From a virus, in the IMG/VR virus record IMGVR_UViG_3300043427_001081, positions 1 through 37,810 of that record: a stretch of DNA of 37,810 bases; one strand, given 5' to 3'. Within the stretch, counting starts at the first letter, position 1. The number at the start of each line of letters is the position of its first letter. Positions 27,301 to 34,577 of this stretch are shown here, piece after piece. Made by a program: the position numbers and the translations under genes. The notes under the pieces are model-generated. The model saw nothing but the letters and a program-made list of their open reading frames with translations, was not told where the DNA came from and ran no database searches.

Positions 27301-30087
27301 ATTTAATGCTGAATTTTGCAAACCTTTTTGCGTAGCATAAATCCGCTGCAATTCCTGAATCGCGGACTTCTCTTGCTCAAGACCCTGAATAAAAGCCTCC
27401 CTATCGGAGCTTCCAATTTCGCTAATCTTGCCGGTTTTTCCTAGTCGATCCAGTTCGCGACCGAGTTCCGCGGTTAGTGGTACTATTTCCGCGAAAGATT
27501 TACCCAGCGCCTCAGCGGATTTTGCGGTTTGTCTTGCCTGCTGCTCGGCAGCATTGCCGGTCAATGCATAGGCGGCCAGTCCAACCGTCACAGCGCCGAT
27601 TGCAGCAGTTAGCGGCGCGAATGGCCCTCCTACAGCAGCGCCAGTAAATCCGCCGGCAACTGCCGCACCTAGGACAATTGCAAGTCGAGAAGCAAGACCA
27701 TCTGCGCCCTTGGTAACGCTCTGTAATCCTTTCGCAAGGTTATCCAAAAGACCGGATACAGAATTCACAACATCGGTAATCACGTTACCAAAGGTCAGCC
27801 ACGCCAGAGCCAGACCGGTGACCGGCTTCTCGCTCTCTTTCGCTCCACCTTTGAGATCCTCGATTGCCTTCTTTAATACTTCGATTCTTTCCTTGGATTC
27901 CTGTAAAATTGCGCTCGATTCAGAATTGGCTGATTGAAATGCGCCGACGGCAGCTCCAATTGCTATGAATGCAACGCCAAGTGGACCCAATGTACTAAGA
28001 AGTCCCCGCACACCGGCTACGGTAGCCCCCAGGGCGCTCCTCACCCCTTTAAGTGAACGTTGGAGTATAGTAGTATTCGCCGCCACTATTTTCTTTCGTG
28101 CAGCAACTCGCTCCAGGCTCGCAGTGTAATTCTGCATATTTCGCTCGGCCAGCTTGATTGTATCTTCCGATGCTCGAATCTTCTGGGTTAAATTTTCAAC
28201 TTCCCTATCCTGAGAAGGACTCAAAGTTTTAGTTGCTTTTATCTGATTAAGAGACTCAAGCCTTTGTTGATATTTTGCTAGATTTTTTGATGCCAAATCA
28301 AAGGCCTGGCTTGATTTTGCAAAATCAGCGTTTAAAGAAAGTTGTTGTTGGCCAAGCCTCTCCATTTCCTGCTTGGCAGACAAGCTGCCGGTGACCAGAT
28401 CGCGTAGCGTGATACTCAGTCCATTGTTGGAGTACGACCGCTGAACTGCTTGTCCAAATTTGTTTATTGGAGTAATTAAATTATTCTGAATAGCTGTTTT
28501 GAAATTCTCGAATGTAGTCAAGGACCTTATGGCACCAAGGAACCCGGTCGCCCCTTCCGAGCCCTTTAAAAAATTATCCTTCAATACTTGAAGTGGTCCT
28601 ATTATCTTTGAGGCTAGGGCTACTGCAATTAATTGCGCAACCCCGGGAATTTGAATCAGCGGACCAATGAATTTATTTACAGCATCAATAACAACGATAA
28701 AACCTTCCGCAACATTTAGCAGCCCGCCAACTAGAGCCCCTGCCTGCGAGGCGACTGCGCCAAGGATTGCAGCGATGCTCTTGACGACTTCAAGCTCAGA
28801 GACCCTGCTGATAAAATCAGTAATTGAGGCTCCGATTTGAATGAATACATACAAAACCGGCTCTATCGTCTTTGCCAGCTTTTCCAGACTGAGCTGATTA
28901 ATTGCATTTATTTTGTTCTTTACCTGGTCAATTGTTACGGCGCCATTCCTTAACTCTATCGCAGCCTCGGAAGCACTGCTCCCAAGCTTGCCATATAGCA
29001 ATATGCTCTTGCTCAGCTTTGGCAGATTTTCCAACAATACCTTGCCAGTCACTTCGCCGGCCTTAACCATTTCTTCAAGCTTAGAAGTGGTTACACTAAG
29101 AGCCTTAGCTAGGTCAGTCTTGAATGCTGGGTCTGCTTCGGATATCTGCTGGGTCAATTCTTCTGCCATCAACTTGCCTTTCGCGAAGGCTTGGATGACG
29201 CCATTCGTTACCCTGCGGGCCCTGTCTCCACTGATGCCAAATGCCGCAAAGCGGCTGGACAATGTCTCCACAACACTGGAGACATCTTTAATCGTTCCTC
29301 CAGTATTCAGAATAACTGGAGACAGTTGCTGGAAACCAGTTCTAACGGTATTCAGGTCGACGCCAAGATTCAGGGCAATTCGTGAGCTTTCGGCTAATGC
29401 TTGCGCACCTCCGGCTGCTCCAGCACCAATTGACTCAAAGGCTAGGCTGAAAGATTGCAGGTTCGCAAGTGCTCCCACTACAGCGTTAATCGAAGCAGTT
29501 ACCTGGCCTACTACAATTGACAAAGACTGGAAAATGTTGACAAATTCAGTTATCTGTCTACCGGCACTGGATAGCCCTCTTAAGCCATATTCAGCCGTTA
29601 ACCGTTCCCAGATATTAGAGGAAGAGGCAATATCAAGTTGTCTCTTAAACTCTTGAGCTTTTTGGTTTAGCCCAACCCATCTTCCGCTCAATCCTTCGAT
29701 TTTATTTCCAACCTGGTCAAATGTAACGGCATATTTTGATACCGCATCCCTGGCTTGCTTTGCCTCGTTGAATTGTTGACGCAGGCTCGTTATACTATTT
29801 TTTTGTGGTTCTTTTTCTATCTGCCTGATTTTATTAAGCAGTCCACCATATTGCTTACTTACTTCAACTAATTCAGCCTTTGCTACCTTCGTACCAGAAT
29901 CGCTAAATTCACTGCGGATGACGATCTTGAAATCAGTCTGCCCTTTTGCGTCTCTCTCTAGTTCTTCTCTAAATGCTATTACACTCCCTCTAGAACTTGC
30001 AAGCGCAGCATTTAACTTACCAAGCTCTCTTTGGAGATCGGAGAAATCCGCCTCGCTTCCAACTTTATATACAAACTCGTTAGCCAC
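24397..30087 (-). CDS. tail tape measure protein (1896 aa)
   Basis: The longest gene in the window, starting at GTG 30087. Residues about 1-170 are helical coiled coil. About 175-390 match the phage tape-measure N-terminal domain (AESSRIALNLGVDLNTVRTG, AFAKGKLMAEELTQQISEAD, and a TSKLEEMVKAGEVTGK segment). Hydrophobic segments occur at about 425-500 and 700-870 (GVAFIAIGAAVGAF, LGAAVAGGFTGAAVGGPF). Long coiled coils follow to about 1300, and the C-terminus is Gly/Pro-rich. The family sets tail length and is ejected into the host. At about 0.15 nm per residue the tail would be near 280 nm. Confidence 0.95.
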   Translation of the reverse strand: MANEFVYKVGSEADFSDLQRELGKLNAALASSRGSVIAFREELERDAKGQTDFKIVIRSEFSDSGTKVAKAELVEVSKQYGGLLNKIRQIEKEPQKNSITSLRQQFNEAKQARDAVSKYAVTFDQVGNKIEGLSGRWVGLNQKAQEFKRQLDIASSSNIWERLTAEYGLRGLSSAGRQITEFVNIFQSLSIVVGQVTASINAVVGALANLQSFSLAFESIGAGAAGGAQALAESSRIALNLGVDLNTVRTGFQQLSPVILNTGGTIKDVSSVVETLSSRFAAFGISGDRARRVTNGVIQAFAKGKLMAEELTQQISEADPAFKTDLAKALSVTTSKLEEMVKAGEVTGKVLLENLPKLSKSILLYGKLGSSASEAAIELRNGAVTIDQVKNKINAINQLSLEKLAKTIEPVLYVFIQIGASITDFISRVSELEVVKSIAAILGAVASQAGALVGGLLNVAEGFIVVIDAVNKFIGPLIQIPGVAQLIAVALASKIIGPLQVLKDNFLKGSEGATGFLGAIRSLTTFENFKTAIQNNLITPINKFGQAVQRSYSNNGLSITLRDLVTGSLSAKQEMERLGQQQLSLNADFAKSSQAFDLASKNLAKYQQRLESLNQIKATKTLSPSQDREVENLTQKIRASEDTIKLAERNMQNYTASLERVAARKKIVAANTTILQRSLKGVRSALGATVAGVRGLLSTLGPLGVAFIAIGAAVGAFQSANSESSAILQESKERIEVLKKAIEDLKGGAKESEKPVTGLALAWLTFGNVITDVVNSVSGLLDNLAKGLQSVTKGADGLASRLAIVLGAAVAGGFTGAAVGGPFAPLTAAIGAVTVGLAAYALTGNAAEQQARQTAKSAEALGKSFAEIVPLTAELGRELDRLGKTGKISEIGSSDREAFIQGLEQEKSAIQELQRIYATQKGLQNSALNDYRAAQKAVADYKNEIIRLTAERNKQAKIRDDALKARGTFDPTYQKAGKAVLQLDRSIRQNEISLQRAEAGVVTYRDKLLEAAAAAKLTEKEIRRLIEVNNERRLSIGFALGEEDGVNSIKEIQDEIKLLQNQVQNLNIFSPTGLDQLDEALTKIKAFEFIAAKLSRTKIEIEVELRNLQQEITESKLKIDLEAGPLRDAALQVSQITNDFKDAQTTFSQSTSYIQKAFEEGTINAQTQKRLLEEAGLALVNSSLKAKAAIIEAGREFKKQLDSAKSAYQDLLLGKPEFFTPGEIRKNAEQIEKDFTTALEKVRADTGDWSWGPKLTGKTYEEILKQKKEFVDTRKAADDLKNTIKNLSKVLDFLAKVLGRISGISLDELNKLKGDAYGNIDPKKLEQNAYSAQKAITGIGSAANQAAKAYGDVMGTAVMGGIEMIMTTEKATGAIVWLTKKEYDAAKAGRALGEAGSAGLGAMIDQADTAATALTGVASSSKEVIGTLSAAGEELFLVEDQFTGKVEQLTAAQLRQQGIVNNLSASYKALGISISTAKAATGEFQRKQREEIANAGPQAVQVGNKIGIDPTTTKSVIDAARRAGGDWLKTFSNTIAEGNLLPPRVLSSIQNASDRYRTSLDMLKLTTQEAKTAQDAYSNALAGAGGDLLTLAGAVENSNAALDAAKFEAEQAKQGYDLAAESARELGIDINSVVAAGTIIDIGGPKTLQEAYENARDSVLGVGTVIDRLDTSKGLEGLDDASSNAEDSFDNAATDLATGASAADGLGSSLQDGKTAAEGISNALDSIDGRTVNVNVNYVGQPGLWTGGPTVGGKTYRINELGQEGFLSSSGTLSPINKPRNALWKAPGKGMVIPAHIMSTLDIPTGRVSTGVRPSATGSGGNGLAKVARAIQAALSQTNKPDSGLQEMAAVQAHQAIQIGKLSRAVTKLADKDWNVNVGVRNTGGTAYLDALNRRM

Positions 30088-30130
30088 GGGCGAGCTATAG
30101 ACTTCTTTCTATGTTGCCTAGAAAATCAAT

Positions 30131-30157
30131 AAAAAAGGGCCCCTTTCGGAGCCCCCG
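30131..30157 (-). terminator. intrinsic terminator after the major tail protein gene
   Basis: The minus strand reads GGGCTCC-GAAA-GGGGCCC, a 7-bp stem (one G-U pair) with a GNRA loop, then six T. It lies 18 nt after the major tail protein stop and 44 nt before the tape measure start. It would lower read-through into the tape measure gene. Confidence 0.9.
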
Positions 30158-30175
30158 TATGATGACTAGCTATTC

Positions 30176-30802
30176 TCAGGGGGAAGGAGCAGCGTTGGCG
30201 TCGATATCAATTCGATAAGCCCCATAGCCCTGGAGGGTAGCTTCCCACGAGACGATAGAGCCGGCCTCGATGGCCTCAGTGTAGCCCGTGAGGGTGCCAT
30301 AGCCATAGACGCACTCGTCGGTCCCTGTGGGGCCCACGCGGGCGAACTTCACGCGCAATGCATCGGCAACGGTGTTCTGTTCAGTCAGGCGCAGGATTTG
30401 ATAGCCAGCATCCTTAAAATCAGCCACGCCACCCAGGGAAATGCTCCAAGATTTAGAAGTGGGCAGGCTCAGATTGAAACCCTTAGTGTCCGAATCGTAG
30501 GTGATGACGTCTTCGGAGTTGGTATCCGTTTCAAGAGCTGCATTAGTCAGGCCATACAGGCGGGTAACCTTGTCGAGCCCGTCCATATCGAAAGCGGCGC
30601 CAGCAACCGTAAAGATGCCACCCGTGTAGGAGACCGAAGCAGACGCGCTCAGAACGTTAGCATTGGCCGAGCCAAGGTTAACAAAAGCACTAGAGGACGA
30701 TCCGACACCCGTAGTGATACTAGTAAAGGCAGTGTCGACCTCGGCCGCAGCCAAGGGAATAATGTAAACGTCGTAGCCAAATGCAGTTGAAATGTTTGCC
30801 AT
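30176..30802 (-). CDS. major tail (tube) protein
   Basis: 208 residues, beta-rich throughout, directly upstream of the tape measure gene where the tube protein of siphoviruses is coded. The C-terminal pattern GSIVSWEATLQGYGAYRIDI matches the closing strands of many major tail proteins (a 'W-x-x-x-L-x-G-x-G' signature). The gene is more GC-rich than its neighbours, and its transcript ends at a strong terminator. Both fit a protein needed in hundreds of copies per virion. Confidence 0.8.
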   Translation of the reverse strand: MANISTAFGYDVYIIPLAAAEVDTAFTSITTGVGSSSSAFVNLGSANANVLSASASVSYTGGIFTVAGAAFDMDGLDKVTRLYGLTNAALETDTNSEDVITYDSDTKGFNLSLPTSKSWSISLGGVADFKDAGYQILRLTEQNTVADALRVKFARVGPTGTDECVYGYGTLTGYTEAIEAGSIVSWEATLQGYGAYRIDIDANAAPSP

Positions 30803-30834
30803 GATGAGCTAGGTAGGTTTTAGCGAGACAGCAG

Positions 30835-30860
30835 AAATAGCAGGTACCTACCTGCCATTT
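30835..30860. repeat. inverted repeat in the major tail protein leader
   Basis: AAATAGCAGGTA and TACCTGCCATTT are 12-base arms around CC, with one mismatch. The central 16 bp, GCAGGTA-CC-TACCTGC, are perfect. It lies 33 nt upstream of the major tail protein ATG. No T-run follows on either strand, so an operator or mRNA-stabilising hairpin is more likely than a terminator. Confidence 0.45.
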
Positions 30861-30894
30861 TTAGGTTTCCAAATGCTCAACTAATAGTCTGCCG

Positions 30895-31329
30895 TTAAGT
30901 CATGATCGCAGCATTGCTTGGAATCAGCACAAGACTTTGGACAAGGGCTCCTATTTCGTTGGGAGTTGCAACTATTTCAACAGCCGTGGAATTACTAAAT
31001 ATTTGAATCATTCTGGAAGCTGCTTCCGCGACTGTCGACCCGGTAGCCGGTGGCCAAGCGATTAAATATACTTTCCACGTAGTGACAGGCACGCTCGCAT
31101 CTGTTAAATAATCCATACGAGTGACCTGTCCAACGTCATGGATGATGACCTCTAACCCGCTTTGACTGGAAAGTTGCGGCAGATTCTCATTCGGTGAAAG
31201 AATTGTGATTGAATCAACTTCCGAAGTTTGACCGATGAATTTATAACTGCCAACCAGGCTCAAAAATTGTTCGTCCTCAGTCAATGTGTCATAAATGACC
31301 TCTGGCGAATCGGCCTTTTGTTGGGCCAT
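30895..31329 (-). CDS. tail terminator / tail completion protein candidate
   Basis: 144 residues, alpha/beta. The central part (VTTWKVYLIAWPPATGSTVAEAASRMIQIF) looks like a strand followed by a helix, as in the small tail-terminator fold of siphoviruses. It stands immediately before the major tail protein, the usual place for this gene. No sequence signature is decisive. It is separated from the chaperone gene by the inserted plus-strand HNH gene. Confidence 0.5.
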   Translation of the reverse strand: MAQQKADSPEVIYDTLTEDEQFLSLVGSYKFIGQTSEVDSITILSPNENLPQLSSQSGLEVIIHDVGQVTRMDYLTDASVPVTTWKVYLIAWPPATGSTVAEAASRMIQIFSNSTAVEIVATPNEIGALVQSLVLIPSNAAIMT

Positions 31330-31505
31330 TTTGTTAAATAATAACTGCCATAGACTGCCTAGATTGGCTACTTCGCAGGAATCCTAGTTCGAGCAATCAC
31401 TAAAATGCAATGATTAAGCCTACTTGCATATCTTTAGAGACGACTGCTCAAAAAAATACACAATAATCAACCCAGACATCGATGATTTCGGGGAATTCTC
31501 TACCG

Positions 31506-31847
31506 ATGTACGAACACGTCTACGATTATTTGTGGAACATGGAAGCCCTAACACACAAGGAAGCAAAACGAAAGTGGAGACAATCCATTAAGGACATATG
31601 GAATAACGAGTGCGCATATTGCGGAAAGCCGCCTATCGACGATTCTAGCTTGACGCTTGACCACGTCAGGGCACGCTGTAGGGGTGGCGAAGACTTGAGT
31701 GCGAACATTGTGCCAGCCGACAGGGAATGCAATGCCTCCAAGGGCTCACAGGACTGGAGAGAATGGTTCAGGATGCAAGAATTTTACGAAGAATGGAGGG
31801 AGGAGAGAATCAACTACTGGCTCAAGTATGGTCAACTTCCGGGGTAA
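31506..31847 (+). CDS. HNH homing endonuclease, free-standing
   Basis: 113 residues from ATG 31506; ATG 31482 would add eight residues. It contains the CAYC knuckle at residues 36-39, the core LTLDHVRARCRGGEDLSANI at 49-68 with catalytic His 53, and the closing ADRECNASKG. Many relatives have CxxC at this last position. Here the first Cys is replaced by Asp (D72-R-E-C75), so the zinc site may be altered. The N-terminal HKEAKRKWRQSIKD helix resembles cyanophage HNH enzymes as I recall them. It is coded against the direction of the surrounding structural genes and ends 1 nt from the chaperone stop codon, the usual signature of a mobile homing gene. Confidence 0.9.
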   Translation: MYEHVYDYLWNMEALTHKEAKRKWRQSIKDIWNNECAYCGKPPIDDSSLTLDHVRARCRGGEDLSANIVPADRECNASKGSQDWREWFRMQEFYEEWREERINYWLKYGQLPG

Positions 31848-31848
31848 A

Positions 31849-33026
31849 TCAATAAACGACATCAAGATGACAATTTTCCTTGGCAATTACCTTTGAATCA
31901 ATATTCGGCATTCTTATCCTTATTGTTTTTCCGCAAGGTGATCTCATCTCGAGGACATTCAAGCTTGCTGATTCCAGCGCAATAAGCATTCCCTTGCACG
32001 TACCATCGTCAATCTGCGGAGCGAGAATGATAGCAGAATCACACTGGTAACAAAGTAATTGTGGTGGAATTGACTCTTTCGCACGCTCTGACAGTTCCTT
32101 GTATGCAAACAATGCCCAGAATGGAAACAATCCACGCTCGATTAATGCTACCGCAGCGGCACCATAGATTGCATCTATTCTATCTGTATTTTCTTTTGAA
32201 TTATATAGATAAAAATCTTCTAATTCAAATGGTTTCCTTCTCTTGTTGCGATCCCTGTTGATCTCTGCCTGTTGCGTGGCGAGTATCGCGATCGGCCTTT
32301 CATATTCATGTAGTTCCCTTGTTCTGAGTTTCGTCAGATATACTACTGCTGATATTACGTAGTCATAAGGAAGAAGCCAGAAATTCTCACGGGAGAATTC
32401 GCTATCTCCAGGAAAACCACGTTTTAGCTGCCAATAATATTCCTCAAAAGGAATTAGGTCTTCGCTACGCCCCTGGGACTCAACTTTTTTGCCACCTTCT
32501 CGAGACTCACGGACTCTTTCGCTTCGTCAATGGCCAATCTTTCAATCACCTTATTGTCCTCGTCACGATATAATGCAGCTAGGCCGCTGATAATGTCAGG
32601 GTGCAATGCCATCACTTCACTCATGCCGATTTCAGGATCGATACGATAACGAAGTAAGCATGCTGCCATCAGTAATTCGTCACTCGCCTGGCCATTTGCT
32701 AAATCTTGAATCACTCCGGCCAGATCTTCAGCAAATTCTTCCTCAATCTTGAGGTCGGTTTCATCTTTTGCGCCACCAGAGAGCACACGGATGATGGCGT
32801 CATACGCCTTTGACATCTCAAGTCCATGAATCCTGGAAACTTTCCTGGAAAGCCCAATTAATTTAGACGTTCCCTGGTCGCTTTGCTTGACTTGCTGGAA
32901 AAATGCTTTCTCGCCAGAAGTCAGGTATCCGCGACGTTCGATTTCAATCTGGCCAGACTCCTCGGATCCTACTTTTATTACAATCGGCTTCACCCGAGGC
33001 TCTACCACGAAGGGAAGTTTTGCCAT
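31849..33026 (-). CDS. tail assembly chaperone, -1 frameshift fusion (GT-type, 392 aa)
   Basis: The product joins codons 1-181 of the short chaperone (33026 to 32484) to 211 codons in the -1 frame (32484 to 31852, stop TGA). The slip site is A AAA AAG at plus positions 32490-32484, in the correct phase. A purine-rich AGAAGG lies 4 nt upstream. From the slip to 32131 the second frame has no ATG, GTG or TTG, so it cannot easily start by itself. The new segment contains ILATQQAEINRDRNKRRKPF followed by ELEDF, the 'N-R-x(n)-PF-x-x-x-DF' pattern common in T domains of lambda-like GT chaperones. That pattern, the -1 direction and the location among tail genes before the tape measure all agree. At 211 residues the extension is long for this family. 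Confidence 0.85.
32454..33026 (-). CDS. tail assembly chaperone, short (G-type) product
   Basis: 190 residues from ATG 33026. Predicted mainly helical and acidic (LKIEEEFAEDLAGVIQDLAN), with an N-terminal beta segment (KPIVIKVGSEESGQIEIERR) as seen in lambda G-like chaperones. It ends nine codons after the slip site, so ribosomes that do not shift make this form. The known role of the family is to bind the tape measure and recruit tail tube subunits, with the ratio of short to fused product being critical. Confidence 0.78.
   Translation of the reverse strand: MAKLPFVVEPRVKPIVIKVGSEESGQIEIERRGYLTSGEKAFFQQVKQSDQGTSKLIGLSRKVSRIHGLEMSKAYDAIIRVLSGGAKDETDLKIEEEFAEDLAGVIQDLANGQASDELLMAACLLRYRIDPEIGMSEVMALHPDIISGLAALYRDEDNKVIERLAIDEAKESVSLEKVAKKLSPRGVAKT
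32484..32490 (-). promoter_or_regulatory. -1 ribosomal frameshift slippery site A AAA AAG
   Basis: The minus strand reads GC-A-AAA-AAG-TTG with the zero-frame codons GCA AAA AAG. This is the same heptamer used by E. coli dnaX. Zero-frame translation ends nine codons later; the -1 frame continues for 211 codons. I found no unmistakable strong downstream hairpin; a short AATTCC/GGAAT stem lies about 27 nt downstream. Confidence 0.88.
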
Positions 33027-33056
33027 TTAAAGTTAGTTGAGTGTGCTAGTATACCT

Positions 33057-33599
33057 TTATTGGCGATATTTTGCGCTAACTTTTTCAAAAGCTTCCTCGA
33101 ATATGGCTTCAAAGTCAATACTGGGTCCGGGACCGGTGCCATTCAGGACGCTGTCAATCCAAGGTCTTGCTGGATAATAAAATTTTTCAGCGTTTGGATT
33201 GCCATATGGATACTGTATGTAGCCGCCATAGTGTACTATCGCCGCGTAAGGCTGGCTGTAAGAAATTGTAAATCCATTTCCGGCTTTTTGAATCTTCAAA
33301 GAATCCCTGAGTGCTCCGGTGTCAACGATATCTCTCGCCCCATCCCTCCATTTCCATATTGCCGTACTGATTGCAACATCCAGCGCTTCCGTTATTCTCT
33401 GAATCACAATATCTACCGCCTTATTAACTTCTTTTCGCAAGTCCGAAGGGAGATCTCTGATTCCAGCTTCATATTCCTCAAACGATACTCTTCCCCTGCC
33501 CTTGAACTTTACGTTTACTCTGGCGTCCAGCACTTTCTCTTCTATCTTTTGACCGATTTTAATGTCAGTTGACTTGAAATTTATTAAATCTTTTGTCAT
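33057..33599 (-). CDS. HK97-gp10-like tail completion / neck protein
   Basis: 180 residues. The segment DIVDTGALRDSLKIQKAGNGFTISYSQPYAAIVHYGG, with a following ARPWIDSVL, is the hallmark of the HK97 gp10-like family: DTGxLRxS, then a YAxxVHxG strand, then RPWI. Family members join the head connector to the tail. The ATG overlaps the upstream stop by 4 nt (ATGA). Length is somewhat above the common 120-150 residues because of an N-terminal extension of about 35 residues. Confidence 0.85.
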   Translation of the reverse strand: MTKDLINFKSTDIKIGQKIEEKVLDARVNVKFKGRGRVSFEEYEAGIRDLPSDLRKEVNKAVDIVIQRITEALDVAISTAIWKWRDGARDIVDTGALRDSLKIQKAGNGFTISYSQPYAAIVHYGGYIQYPYGNPNAEKFYYPARPWIDSVLNGTGPGPSIDFEAIFEEAFEKVSAKYRQ

Positions 33600-34099
33600 C
33601 TTATCAGTTCTCCGCCAATGACCTGAATCTCCACTCCACCGATTTCACTATAAATAATATTATCAATGCCGATACCGCCATAGACACCAGAAGATCTTTC
33701 GATTTGAGCTCTCATTAGCCTATCATCACCGAAACGCAAGCTTCCAACCTGCCCTGGTGCCATCCAGTTGTATTGCCTTGATATATTTTGATAAACTAAA
33801 CCCAGTTCAGAACTGGATCCCAGAATAAAAGTTGACGGGACAACTGCATACTGTAGAGCATAGCCACGATACAGGAAGAATTCCCCAGAGCCACCAGGCA
33901 TCGAATCACCCGAGTTAGCACGAAGCGGAACTTTTGTCGCCCCAGTCTCCGTTCCTGTAGATTGCTCCCTTTTCAGGAATGCCTTAATTAAATAGTACGG
34001 TCCCGCAGCACTACTGATTCGACCATTTGCTACCGTAACAGCTCCCTGCGATCTAATTAATATCGCGGAGTTTGCATACGGCAGCAACGGAGAGGTCAT
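33596..34099 (-). CDS. head-tail connector / neck protein candidate
   Basis: 167 residues from ATG 34099; the frame also opens at GTG 34105. It is rich in Gly, Ser and Tyr with many short strands (GEFFLYRGYALQYAVVPSTF, IYSEIGGVEIQVIGGELIR). It is coupled by a 4-nt overlap to the gp10-like gene. Head-closure (stopper) proteins are coded at this position and have beta-barrel folds, so that is the likely role; there is no motif-level proof. Confidence 0.6.
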   Translation of the reverse strand: MTSPLLPYANSAILIRSQGAVTVANGRISSAAGPYYLIKAFLKREQSTGTETGATKVPLRANSGDSMPGGSGEFFLYRGYALQYAVVPSTFILGSSSELGLVYQNISRQYNWMAPGQVGSLRFGDDRLMRAQIERSSGVYGGIGIDNIIYSEIGGVEIQVIGGELIR

Positions 34100-34184
34100 G
34101 TCCACATTTTTAAATAGTTTTCCTTTTGGTTTTTGTTATCTTTTCTTAAGATTTAACAGTAAAAGCCACCAGTAACCTATTGTA

Positions 34185-34360
34185 TTGACAAAATTATCAT
34201 GGATAACGACTTCACCCGCTTGAAACGCTGGGAAACCCCGCGAACGGGCCCTGCAAGACCCCAGAAGGGTCGAAAGAAACCCCAAGCAATACGCCAACGC
34301 CGAAAAGCCAGAAAGGCCTTCATGGCCCACTTAAACGCCGGTCAGAAAGACCGGTTTTTT
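34185..34360 (+). ncRNA. candidate plus-strand small RNA or short basic-protein mRNA ending at a terminator
   Basis: A strong plus-strand intrinsic terminator lies here although the neighbouring structural genes run the other way. Upstream of it are several short stems (for example GACCC-CAGAA-GGGTC at about 34257-34271). A frame from ATG 34199 encodes a very basic peptide (MDNDFTRLKRWETPRTG..., then RQRRKARKAF). That frame runs straight through the terminator hairpin and on across the oppositely coded zinc-ribbon gene, so it is not a normal gene ending. A TTGACA stands at 34185, but no fitting -10 follows. I cannot decide between an RNA gene and a decayed or small basic gene. Confidence 0.4.
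34338..34360 (+). terminator. intrinsic terminator on the plus strand
   Basis: CCGGTC-AGAAA-GACCGG, a perfect 6-bp GC-rich stem, followed by six T on the plus strand. On the minus strand the sequence after the hairpin is not T-rich, so the plus direction is intended. Confidence 0.85.
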
Positions 34361-34547
34361 ATTGCCCAAACATCTCATCTCGACAAAATCTACACGATTG
34401 TAAACCAATTTCTTGTACATACGGCGCATAAACCGCATTCATCTTCCGCTCCATCTTACATCCATGACACCAAACCGGCACCATCTCCGAATTCTCCACC
34501 GCAGATATCATTGAATTTATCTCATTGGAGTTCTCTGGATGAACCAT
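34359..34547 (-). CDS. zinc-ribbon small protein
   Basis: 62 residues with two CxxC knuckles, C27-H-G-C30 and C52-R-F-C55, separated by 21 residues. That is the spacing of a zinc ribbon able to bind one Zn. The N-terminal 20 residues are acidic and Asn/Ser-rich. SD GGAG is 8 nt before the ATG, and a strong sigma70 promoter lies just upstream. An 11-bp inverted repeat encloses the start codon. Such proteins are often nucleic-acid or RNA polymerase binding regulators, so it may control the late operon; this is inference from motif and position. Confidence 0.7.
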   Translation of the reverse strand: MVHPENSNEINSMISAVENSEMVPVWCHGCKMERKMNAVYAPYVQEIGLQSCRFCRDEMFGQ

Positions 34548-34563
34548 AGCGTAACTCCAATGA
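34522..34563. repeat. 11-bp perfect inverted repeat enclosing the zinc-ribbon start codon
   Basis: TCATTGGAGTT at 34522-34532 and AACTCCAATGA at 34553-34563 are exact reverse complements around a 20-nt loop. On the mRNA the Shine-Dalgarno GGAG is within the 5' arm and the AUG lies in the loop, so folding would hide the ribosome site. It could equally be a two-half-site operator. Confidence 0.75.
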
Positions 34564-34577
34564 ATTCATTTATTATA

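Noticed and set aside
31372-31379. TTCGCAGG, the right-arm sequence of the repeat family, near the HNH gene
   Set aside because: An eight-base match is expected by chance in a window of this size, and the rest of the repeat is missing.
31849-32130. A separate 93-residue gene starting at ATG 32130
   Set aside because: The frame is open for another 350 nt upstream without a start codon and joins the chaperone at a -1 slip site; the first Met is internal.
34136-34330. A 64-residue minus-strand frame between the zinc-ribbon and neck genes
   Set aside because: No Shine-Dalgarno or leader; it is antisense to the structured plus-strand region and its composition is not protein-like.
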